Part shown: piece by piece, positions 34,662 to 46,000 of the stretch | Layout of the letters: each line of letters opens with the position of its first letter | Position numbering within the stretch: position 1 is the stretch's first letter | Source of the DNA: Cyrtodaria siliqua | Lineage: Eukaryota > Mollusca > Bivalvia > Adapedonta > Hiatellidae | Assembly (NCBI GenBank): GCA_037043455.1 | Contig: JAWPHD010000002.1 | Location: forward strand, 806,001-870,000 | Length of the DNA: 64,000 nucleotides | Direction of reading: 5' to 3' | Position numbers and translations under genes: made by a program | Notes under the pieces: generated by a model | What the model was told of the DNA's origin: nothing | The model's input: the letters and a program-made list of their open reading frames with translations, nothing else | Databases searched by the model: none

Positions 34662-35076
34662 GTCTATTAAATCATTTTAGAAATATTTTATTATTAGAAT
34701 TTTGAGTTTCTGGATTTCAAGAACCTCATTACTCAATGTCAAGTAAAACAATGTGTTCTGAGAATGTAATGAGTTTAAATTCACTGGTTTCATTGGTCCA
34801 ATTTTTATCACTGAACCAATCAGAATGCTTCATTCATATTTTCATTTGGTTGACATGACAAGACATCAATTTTTGGTATTATGACATCACATCCTAGTAT
34901 TATGACATTACGTCATGGCATTATGATGCAACTCAGTAGGTTTTGAGAACTGACAGAGCATTTAAATTGCTGTGAGAAACAGATCAAAACTGTATCTTTC
35001 AATGAGTAATGAGTTCCTTGAAACCATGAATCATAAAATTCTAAATATAGAATAATTCTAAAATGATTTAATAGAC
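34662..35076. mobile_element. MITE-like element, 415 bp
   Basis: GTCTATTAAATCATTTTAGA at 34662 is matched by TCTAAAATGATTTAATAGAC ending at 35076. The inverted similarity continues inward for about 80 bp (CAAGAACCTCATTACTCA against TGAGTAATGAGTTCCTTG). There is no ORF of note. Flanking target duplication is not evident. Confidence 0.75.
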
Positions 35077-35659
35077 GGTTTCTGGTGGACCACATATACA
35101 CATTATCTATAAAAACACGAAGATCAGTAGAACCAACGGACGCCCTGAATTGAAATGGATTTTATAGTTGCACTAACAGCTAAGTTTTCCATTTCCGCTT
35201 GAAAGAACCTTCAAATGATCGCATCTTCTTTGTTTGTCATCTGATTTTGATAATTCTTTCACCCATGTCAAAATGTTTCGGAACTCTCAATAACAATTTT
35301 TTTGCTGTATGCCTCCATTCCCTGGAAGGAATGATCATGTGAAACTGATCATGTGAAATGCTCAATGCTTTTGGCAGACAGTTGATTAATAGAAAGGTTT
35401 CCAGACTAACGGATGGTCAGCCAACATGTCATAGCATAATCTCTTTGGTCAGTATATAGCGAACAAATAGTTATAACAGACAGTTTTTTTTGTATACACT
35501 ATTTACATATTATACATAACAAACGCCTTAAAAGTAAGTCATTAATTACGTTCCATCAATACAGTTTCGAAGAAAGATTTAAGAAAAAATAACAGCTTTT
35601 TAAGCAATCAAGCTAGTTCTGAAACAATTCTGACAATATTCCACGTAAACACATGTATG

Positions 35660-36050
35660 TCAATAAATACTGAAAGATGATCACTTGGAAGCAACAAACA
35701 CAAACAAAAGATAAAAGAAACAGACTCGGTTTTATTGAGTCTGTTCATAAGAGGTAATGTAGTGTGCAATGCCTCTCACGCCTCCTATCACTGGCTTAAG
35801 CGATATTCAACTGTAAAGCAACAAAGACTGGGCTTGATGATCCCAAAGGATCAGTAAGTAATAACACTACTAATTTTTTACGGCCGCCACACAGTACTAA
35901 ACAAACGCTAGTGTGAATGTTAATAGATACTGAAAGAGGATCCCTTGGAAGCAACAAACACAAACAAGAGCTAAAAGTAGCAGACTCGGTTTTACTGAGT
36001 CTGTTCATAAGAGGTAGTAATGTCATGTGCAACCTCTCCCTATTACCAAT
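35660..36050 (+). repeat. Direct duplication carrying a conserved hairpin
   Basis: About 100 bp beginning CTTGGAAGCAACAAACACAA occurs at 35686 and again at 35944. Both copies include CAGACTCGGTTTTA(T/C)TGAGT, which can fold into a roughly 10 bp stem with a short loop, followed by CTGTTCATAAGAGGTA. It could be the end of a MITE or a structured RNA; there is no further evidence. 35077-35659 has no recognised feature. Confidence 0.65.
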
Positions 36051-36599
36051 AAATCTATTATCAATAACATTTACTCATTAAATGTATAAAATTTATTAAA
36101 TGAAAACATAAAACACAATACACAATAGACTGCTTTACTGCGCATGTACCGTTTCACTCAAACAAGCGACAGTCAAAGACCGATTTCTTTGCCGTAAATT
36201 ACGGCTAAATAAAGCGCATTCCAACCATGATTGTGGCCAAGCGTCTGATCTACGTTCTATAAAAAGATATACATGTATTGGGATTTTACTCAATATTGTT
36301 AACATAATGCAGACGCGTCACTTACATAAAGGAATTAAGGTGGCGGGATATCTATAAACTGTGAAAATGGCTATAAAAGCCTATAAAACAAGCAAGTAAA
36401 CATAATGGCGGACTGCTACAGTCGTTTATATTTAAACGCTGTGGAGCAGTCTAAAAACACAGATTTAAAAGTATCAAACAATTATAACAAAATTTCAACA
36501 TACATAAATATGAACAATCATCACTTCGAGGAATGTATAATGCTATAGAAGCAAATACTGAGTATTGAGGCATTTTGTTGCTCTACTTACTTTAATAGC

Positions 36600-37126
36600 T
36601 CTCTATAGCCCAGTTTGATTACGTGATTTACTCCCCTTTAAAGGTAAATGCAGAGTTGTCATTTTCACAAATTCTGGGGAATATTTTACACTTTTTTATA
36701 ACAAAAGCTTTTAAAGTGACTTTAAAGGAACGAAAATTATTATTATTATACAGCAAGGTTGCCATTTCCAACTTTCAAAGAGAAAATTATCGTTATCTGA
36801 AAAGCTGTAGAGCTTTTAAGGGGACCTAAGGCCAGCCTTTTTTATTTTTAGGATTACCTACCCTCCTACCCTAAAATTTGCTACAACTGAACGGACTTAT
36901 TGCCTCCAACCTAAAAAGTTTGAATTTTATACAACGCAAAAGATTCTAAATTTTCCGGTTCTATATTACTTTGACGATTATATGGAATTTTTGCAAATAA
37001 AAAATGTTTTCTTTTTCTTTTTTTACCCTCCCTTACCCTACATAAAACTGCGGTAGAACAATTAATAAAAAAAATACTGGCCTAATTTTTAGATGTATAT
37101 GTACATACCAAACTGGGCTACAGAAT
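36600..37126. mobile_element. Possible MITE with short inverted ends
   Basis: CTATAGCCCAGTTT at about 36604 faces AAACTGGGCTACAG at about 37112. The inside has AGGCCAGCC and ACTGGCCTAA blocks, also inverted. No coding content. 36051-36599 and 37127-38029 show nothing else recognisable. Confidence 0.4.
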
Positions 37127-38029
37127 AAGAAAATACCAAATATTATATAATAAATATACACATTTGTATACAATAAAAAAATATATTAAACCTGTTTTTT
37201 ACATACCGGTAATTTATATTGCACTTCCATAAAATACTCTCTTAAATGCATATCAAATAAGAAGTAATATAAATCAAGATTTATAGTACATTATCTATAT
37301 TGACAGAGCAGCTCAGCTTCTTATTTAGTTTTCAAGACCTACAATATGTCGTTTTCAGTGCAGAGCTGCCCTTTGTCCTCAAGAAAAAATTAACAAAATT
37401 TTCATCATTGGATTAAATTTAAAAGGAACACATGGCAATCTTGAAAAGAAAAAAATATATAGTTTATGGCATTTCATTTTTGTACATTTTTTGCATTTTT
37501 GCAATCATTAACATTAATAATTAGAATAGTGCAAAAGCAAGTTGTGTTTGCATGATTATTACATTGCACAAATAATACATATAAACACATGGTAGAATAA
37601 CACAGAACAATGTAAAAACTTCAAATCTTTTATACTTCCCGTGACGTCACAATCGTTTAACAGTAAAAATTGTTTACCGGTGAACAGTAAAAATTGCTTC
37701 ACGCTATGGGTATGGGCAATTTATACAGGAGTGTAAACGTGAGGTATAATAATACCCTTTGCTTCTTTATGTATCATTTGGCTTTTATTCAACCTCTGTA
37801 GCTAGCTACCCGGCTTAAATCTGTAGAATTAGATGTAACATACTGTAGCTACAAGATGCGCGGAATGTGCAATGTAACCATATAAGTTATAAACTTTATC
37901 TTTATAAAGCAATACTGCACATGTCCAATCTAAACAGTAGACATCTAATGCCAATGTTGTTTTGCCACACTATGACCAGAAATGTTCATTGTTATCTAGA
38001 TCATTTTTAACTAGACATTTTAAACACAA

Positions 38030-38035
38030 TTTATT
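38030..38035 (-). promoter_or_regulatory. Poly(A) signal of the vWA gene
   Basis: AATAAA on the minus strand, about 85 bp past the stop codon at 38119, a normal distance for 3' end formation. Confidence 0.55.
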
Positions 38036-38118
38036 CCAGCATTTGTCCATTTGCCACCGTTTGTGTGTGAACAGAAAGAAGGGACAAACGGTCAAGCTTG
38101 TTAGGGGAAAAAAATGCC

Positions 38119-40042
38119 TTAAGTTGTAAGAGCCTCGAATGCCTTGACCAGTCCATCGGTTTTAATCTTTGTCTCCAGCTCGGCTATCTCATCGTCAAAT
38201 GAGCTGGTTCCCGTCGACAGAAGTCCAAACAGCTTGTCCAGCTTCGTCAAGTCCGGTCTTTGCGTATCAAATATAAACCGCTGGGGATTAAAACCGAGAG
38301 CTTCCAGCTTGGGAACCATGTTACCTTTGCTGGTCTGGGACCGGAAGAAGGAAACGAAGACTAGCTTTGCAGGGTAAACTTCATCATGGTATTTCTTGTA
38401 CAATGTATCAAAGCTGAAACAAAGCAGTATGATGTATAACATAGGTAAAAATCTGTTTGTTGTTTTTAAAAAGATATCTTGTTATTTTGGCTGCAGTTTT
38501 TAATGATAAGATAAGGGCTGTTCCATTAAAACATACCTGGGATCTCATGAAGGCAATTAAATAAACATCTACAAGTGAACCCTGTTTTCCGCAATTTGGT
38601 TCTTTAAAAGCTATTTTGCATCTATGGGTGGATGTTCAATTTCAAACATGCCTTCCTGGAGTCCAATGTATGTTTTAATGGAACAGCCCTAATTATGAAG
38701 TGAATGATGATATGGCAGATATATTAAGTCAATGATTATTAAGCCATAATTTCTGAAAATCTTCTTCGACCGAGTAATAGCAATTTTTGCAAAACATAGA
38801 CTTGGAATTTCACGGTAAATTGACCTACCCCTAGGTGTCTGGCATGCTAACCCAGTGACATAAAAGTGATAATATTTTAATTTTTACTTGAACTGTTTGA
38901 CCTAGCTCTGAACTATTAAATTTGGCTTTGTAAAGTTTAATATTTTCAACAATATGCAGCTTCAGTCACAGGATTAGAACATGATTATTTAAGAGTGCCC
39001 ATGATTACTAAAAAATAACCATGATTACTAAAGAATGCCCATGATTACTTGACCCTTACTTACAAGTGCCCATGATTACTTATGAATGCCCATAATTACT
39101 CATTGAGTGCCCATGATTACTTGTGAGTGCCTATGATTACTTACAACTGTCACTTATGAGTGCCCATGATTACTCATTGAGTGCCCATGATTACTTATGA
39201 ATGCCCATGATTACTTACGAGTGACCCTGACACTGGCCATTCTCCTCCTCATCTGTAACCATGATGAAAGTCTTCACCACCTCCTTCTTCTCATAGAATG
39301 GCCATAGACTGGCAGCTGGCGTGGTACCACCCCCCGCCTTGGTGTCCACCGCTAACTGTAGAACCTGCAATATCAAGTAAAATGCCGTTACAGACTGCAG
39401 GGTCCCTTTGAGCTGTCATTTTCACAAGAGCTGTCAGTTTCACACTTCACTTCTTTCTTTTTTTTAATTTTTAAAAAAACAACAACAAAAACTGATAATG
39501 TGGACAATTTGTACGAAGCTGCATAGGCTACACTGTGAAAAGGTAGCTACGCCCCTGAACATGTACAGAAAATGATCACGTTAAAGCTAAAAAAACACAA
39601 GTATTAACAGTAATATTAGCTTTGTTCATAAGATTTTCAGCAGGAGTATTTCCCCCATTCTTTCGTCTTTTATCGCAAATCATGACAGAACTGAAGTACA
39701 AAAGGCCAAGACTGGTTTATATCATACATGTTTTGATAAATGGATTTGTCAAAGGTAGAATTATTTTGCTAGAGTTGTTAAATGTACCACTATTCAAACA
39801 GATTCTGTTGAAACATCTGTCACTGACAGAAAACTCCAAGGAAATGCTTTATTAAGTAAATTATCACCTCTTCAATGGTCTTGGGTAAATATGGCGCATA
39901 TCTGTTTTCTGTGTTAAAGAAAACCAGCTGGGCAGACGTAATGGCTGTCAGAATTCCTGCGATGATGGAACTTGTCCTGATGGCGACCTCCATCGAGCCA
40001 GACGCATCACCAATAACCACGATCGGTGATTCCAAGGATAGG
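38119..40042 (-). CDS. Exons 7-9 of the vWA gene: MIDAS-containing vWA domain
   Basis: Exon 7 gives PIVVIGDASGSMEVAIRTSS, the first strand and the DxSxS metal motif, then AQLVFFNTENRYAPYLPKTI. Exon 8 gives VDTKAGGGTTPAASLWPF (MIDAS Thr) and KTFIMVTDEEENGQ (MIDAS Asp). Exon 9 gives YPAKLVFVSFFRSQTSKGNM and ends ...DGLVKAFEALTT. In Ro60 the equivalent segments are arranged in the same order. All metal-binding positions are kept, so divalent-ion binding is likely. Introns 6-8 are short to medium (934, 503 and 805 bp). Confidence 0.85.
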
Positions 40043-43000
40043 CTGAAAACACAATTGTTGTTATTTGCAAATATTGACTTTCGCTTGTTCCTTTCTGTTG
40101 AAAACAATTAGTGTTTAATTCGAATAAACTTCATTTTTCAAGGATGTGGAGCTACTGTGCACGCATCCAAAATGTCTAAATAGAAAATTCCACTGGCAGT
40201 AGTTGTCGCTCTTGCACTAGTCGCTCTTCATGGAATTTGCCATATACTACACGCCATAGTAAATGGCAATTATACCATGACCCACTTCCTCAGGGCTTCC
40301 ATTAATGGGCGTACGGCCATAAATTACGTCCAAAAATCATAGTTGTATGGCGAAAATTAACATCAAAGGCGTACAGTTTACTTCCAAAATTTTTAAAGTA
40401 TGCTGCGAATCTTTACTACGGACGTCCTGGAATTTATCATTTACCGCAAAAATGCCAAAAAATGAAATCAATCCTAATAACACATTTGATATACTGAAAC
40501 GCCAGCTAACAAGCAGAAGCCTACTCCTCAATATTACACGTCAAGCCTACACCAAAATATTACAAATTTACATTTTGTGTCATTCAGACATCAAAATAGT
40601 ATACCTCAAGACATACTATGACTTTGAAGGAACACTGGGGGTGTCATAACAGTGCCATTCTTGAATGGAGAACCACAAACATTGGTCAAAATCTTATACA
40701 TTAGATTTATACCGAAAAAGTCAAAAGCGTGCCAAATAGATCATATCTACCGACTATCAACTGATGTATAAAGCTTTGTATATTTGTTGAAGAAATTCAC
40801 TGATTTAAATAAACTAATCATGGGATCAATGTGAAACTTTTATATTCTGTTCTTTTCTTAAATATAGTTATTACAGTTACGTGATCACTCCACGTAATGT
40901 TATTATGTATATTATAAATTGTGAATGACTTTAAAATGGCCGCCATAAATCTCCACCCACCAGGTGACCAACATACCTGATGCCATTCATCTTCTTCTGC
41001 GCCACCGGTAACAGGTTCTTATAGAACGGTGCTTTTGTTTCGTCCACCGTCGCTTCCTTCCTCTCCCCGTATCTCACAAAGGTCAACCCTTCTCTATAAA
41101 TCTTCATTGTCAATAGCCGTTCCAGAAGCTTTCCGTTTGGAAGATTAATTTCGTGACCGGATTCCACACGATGCAGCACCACCTTATCTGCCTCCGTGCA
41201 TCGAATATCTTCATAGTACCTGTTAGTGATGTCAGATTATAATTCAATAAATATGGTATGCATTCAAACCTGTATTAAGACATCACTAAAAATAAAGCAA
41301 AATTGGCCTCTTAATACCGGTGTTCTCTTATACAAGTGTTGCTGGTGTTTTAATTTAAAACATTACAATTTGGAATTGCAATGGTGGTCTTAAGTACAGG
41401 TGGTCTATTTTATAGGTGTTACTGGTCTTTTAAATTAAAAACACTACTATTAAGTTTAAACTTATGTATTTTACATCGATTGTAACGAAATCTCTATGAA
41501 CTTATTTTAATCACTCTTGATGTCTGCCTGGGTACAACCAGTACTAAGCAAATGCAGATAAAGTGTCTTGCTCAGGAACACAACACATATGGTCATGGTG
41601 GGGATCGAACCCACGACTTTTAGATCATGGATCCAACGCTCTACCACTAGACGACAGCACTCCACACTAAACACTACAATTTGGAATTGAAATGTCCTAA
41701 CAGAGGTGGTGTATTGAGCAGTTTTGACAGCAATCAAGAACAAGTTCATCACATGTGACATATATGAAGAGGTTTGTAAATGCATTTACCGGCAGGACTG
41801 AATCCACATCAGGCATAATGTGCAGGTTAATTCGACACGTTTTAGTTGAACGCTAATTGATACAAATAGTGATTTAGCTCCTATTGTTTTACAACTTCAA
41901 TGCTGCAGTTGGTTTATTGCCTTCTTTTGTTATCAACCTATGTGAGGCAATCACCAAACTGCTTTCATCGATAATGTTTTAATTGAAGTTGGGTATTTCC
42001 AGGTCAAAATACTTAACAGGTGACTCCAGTTACAGAATTTTATGAACATGAAATAATCTCGAGACTTAATACTTCAATAACCTTGACAATGTTAACAAAC
42101 TGTTTACGAAAAACTGATACAGAAATTGGACGCAACTTTTATAACTGGATTTATCTTACTTGCATTTTTTGGTGGGGATACTCTTTTTAATATCTTAAGT
42201 TAAATAAACAAACTACAAATAACAAAAAAAGTGTAATTTAATGTTAATTTTTCTTTTTCTGCAAACTATCACTAATTTATCAGACCACCGCCATATTATT
42301 TACGATTAATGCTAAATAGCCTTGAATTAAGATAGCGCTAGTTTCGGATATGTTTCTTAATCGTGAAGTATTTAACAACTATTACAAGTGACTGTTTTTT
42401 GTCAATCCCTTTACCAGACATTAATATAAGTTATAGTGTTCTTTACTATATTGATTTATTTTTGACAAAGAACGGCCTACCATAAGATTGTATCCAGCTT
42501 TGGTTCATAGCCAACTATTCTCGCTTTCGACTCCTCAGTTAATTTGCTGGCGTGAACTTTAACATGGGCATAGGGAATGGGAAACTCCTTTATCAGGTCA
42601 TTTACGTTGTCGTCGGTGACGTTACGACAGCGCTGCACCATGCTGCCCTCTGGTGCCGGCCCACCATAACAGAATCCCAGGAACCAGTCCATCGATGGGA
42701 AGTCCTTAAATAATGTATGAAATATTGAAATGTTTAAACGCAATGGATGTAGCATGAGTTGCCATTGCAATATTTCTCTTTGATAATGTAATAGATTCAA
42801 AGTGTATTTATATTAAAATGATGCTCACTCAAAAGGTATTTTTTCTAATTAATGTAAAACTTAAAGAAAGAAACACCACTAATACTTTGTTCAGTTGACT
42901 TCATTCCCTTTAAATGAGCAAAATATACGCATCAATTCACTGCTGACAGATACAATGTGGTATACCGTACCCTGGATATTGCTATGTACAGTGAGTATTG

Positions 43001-46000
43001 GTGTTTTTGCTCGATTCAAGTTTTTCGTTTACGGAAGAATAAACAAAAAAATCAAATTTGACAAACTCTAGTTTATTTATTGCGTGAGTAAAGAGCCGAG
43101 TTTTGCCTTCTTATTACCTTTTTAAGCAATATCGAAACATTTTCGGGTTTTCAGGGACTAGGAAAATGATCAAATGATTTAATTTTTTATCAAATTTATA
43201 TCAAACAAACTCAAAAACACTAAAAATTGAAACTGAACTTACCCTCGTTCGATCTCCGGCGTCGCGAAATCCAATGATAATACTCACCAATACTCACTGT
43301 ACATAGCAATATCCAGGGTACGGTATACCACAGTGAGATATGGTTATAGCAGTAATCAAATAACTAGGCAACAATGGATGATAGGACATTTTGATTTTCG
43401 CATATATTCGTGCCAGGACACTTACAGTTTTGGGATTAAAGTGGCATATATCTGCTAGTTTTTTCCAGGGCTCTGTTGGGAAGTGAAGAGCGTAGAACTC
43501 CAATTCGTCTTTTGTTATATTCTTCACCCACTTGCACACATGCTTGCAGACTGCCCCACTTGCTGATCCATGCTGAAAATACAAGTTAAAAAACATGCTA
43601 AAATATCAGTAGCAATGACACGGGCTGTTTTACTTTAGCAAGTATATAGTAGGTACTTGTTAAAGATAAGTTTACAGCAAACTTAATTTTTTTTCAACTC
43701 GTCATGCCCCATTAGTTTTTCAAAATAACTTCCATTTTTGCGATCATTAATATTAATTATTCGAATAGTTCAAAGCAATGTGTTTTTGCATATTACTAAC
43801 TGTTACTGTTGATTATATGCATGCATAATAAGTGGTAAAACATATTTTCAACAAATAACATGTATCCTTATACATCATACTTAAATAATTTGTGTGATTT
43901 TTTATTACATTTTAACACATATTGTCACAAGAAAATGTGTCCATGGCGGCACACAGATGCCCAAATTTAGCACCGTCAGTCACATAAAATAAAACTTCAT
44001 TGTAAATTAACTAAACGAAAAATGCATTTTTTTTCTTCGTACGTATGGTCGCACGTAAGACTGTACGGAAGGGCATGGGTAACTCTAATACCTGCTTAAC
44101 ATTTGTGGCAGGGCAAAAAATTAGGCACATTTCTTACTTGCAGAAACCAAATCAGGATAAATGTATATGGTTTTTAGTAATGAAAATAGTGATGTATTAA
44201 CCTTTATACACAAAAGTTATCAAATAGGATCTAATACAATACAATTACTAATATTATATAAACGCTGTAATAATATTTATATATATATATATATACTTAT
44301 TGATTTACACAGAATTATGCACTATAGATTATATTTTTAAGACATAGAAGGTCAGTGTGCTTGCTCGTTGTATTACATGTTTTTTACTATTATATTATAC
44401 TTTTAGTTATTTGTTTTTCTCTCAATCAGAATCAAGCTTTTGTTACTGTATGTATTGTTTGTACTTCTGTATAGTAAATATTGATTTACATGTTGGTGAT
44501 GACCCATAATTTAAAATAAAAGCTATTCTATTCTTTTTATAAACTTACATTTGGTTTATTTTTGTTCAGATTGTCAATGTCTGACTTTAGTTTCCCCATC
44601 GTCCTTGGCTTGACCTTCCCGGCCGACACCTGTAATTGTTTCATTTTCTTCTCCAGCAGACGGATTTGTCTCCCCGAGTCAAGGAGACTCAAGGCTTTAA
44701 GCACCTCATTCAGACCAAAGTTGTCTCTATTTTTCAGAAAGAAATCGGCCAGGTCATAGTCGTGCCTCGCCCATGCAGCAGCCAGAGCCCGGATTCTTGC
44801 ATCTGCAAGACAAAAAAAAACACGTTAATGTCAGATCGATTTAATAAAACAGTCACTTCTATCACAGCCAGAGCATAGCTGCAAAGGCCCAGTGGAAGTC
44901 AAGCGTGAGATGGGAGCCAATGGGCAGTGGACACTTAGGCCCAGTGGAATTCAAGCGTGAGATGGGAGCCAATGGGCAGTGGACACATGGTTAGGGGGTC
45001 ACTGGTGTGAAGCCCGCTCAAGTCCGAGATGATCTGTGTTTAAATTTCAGCTTATATTAGAAGGTATACTTGTTATACTGTTCATATGACCATACGTTGT
45101 AAATGAAATAATTTAAGTCACACAACATACGGAAGTGATACAGAAATCCTGATTAAACTATAGGCCTACTGAAGTTTATCGATTTTGGTATAAAATATTG
45201 TAAATTTTATTTAAAAATCTGCACAACAACAGGAACATTTTACAACACTTAAAGAGTTGTACACTGCTGAAAAGCAGGGAAAGCCAGGGGCGTACCTGGG
45301 CATACGCACTGACGCACGTGCGTACAGGCTATTAAAGAAGCAAACAAATAAAAAGGGCTAAAAATGCGACAAATGCAATAAAAACTGAAGGTATAGTGGG
45401 GTTAGGCACATTTGTGAATCCAAAACTCGATGGTGCGTATACCTAAATTAGCCCCAGGAACGCCCCTGAAAGCATGACAAGTATTGAGTATGAAATGCCT
45501 CTGTTGATCTCGGTGTACTGTAAACAGTTTTCAAGATATAATTATGAAATAAATGTGTTATTGCATTTTACTCAATTGTATGAGAAATTGCGCTAAAATT
45601 CCCAACTGTGATGGTATGGGTTATTTCAATATTTAAGATTTTTCTCAATGAGGCCTCACAAAATTTAATAATGTTTAATCACTAAAAGCCAACTTTCTAA
45701 TTACAGCATACATACTCTGCGCAACATCTACACCATTCTTCTGCAGCACTGCCATCCCAGCTGCATATCGGTCTCTATTCTGTTCCTGACCTTCATAGTG
45801 TTGGTCCATAGATACCCCACCCACAAAGTACGAGGTGACAGTCGTGTTTACATCCAAATCCGTGACCTCAACCTCTGGTCCTTCCCTATCCTGGTCACGT
45901 GACTGGCCTGAAAAATGACCTGTATGAAAAAAACATAATGAAACTCTTAAGTAAAGCATATATATATATATTGCGCATAAGCAAATATAACTGTCGGATT

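Noticed and set aside
35796..36032. 78-codon minus-strand ORF
   Set aside because: It lies within the direct duplication and shows no domain or splice context.
41580..41663. tRNA gene (Met-like anticodon loop)
   Set aside because: A and B boxes are present but the acceptor stem cannot close and a SINE core follows.
41507..41785. 92-codon minus-strand ORF
   Set aside because: It reads through the intronic SINE; not conserved coding.
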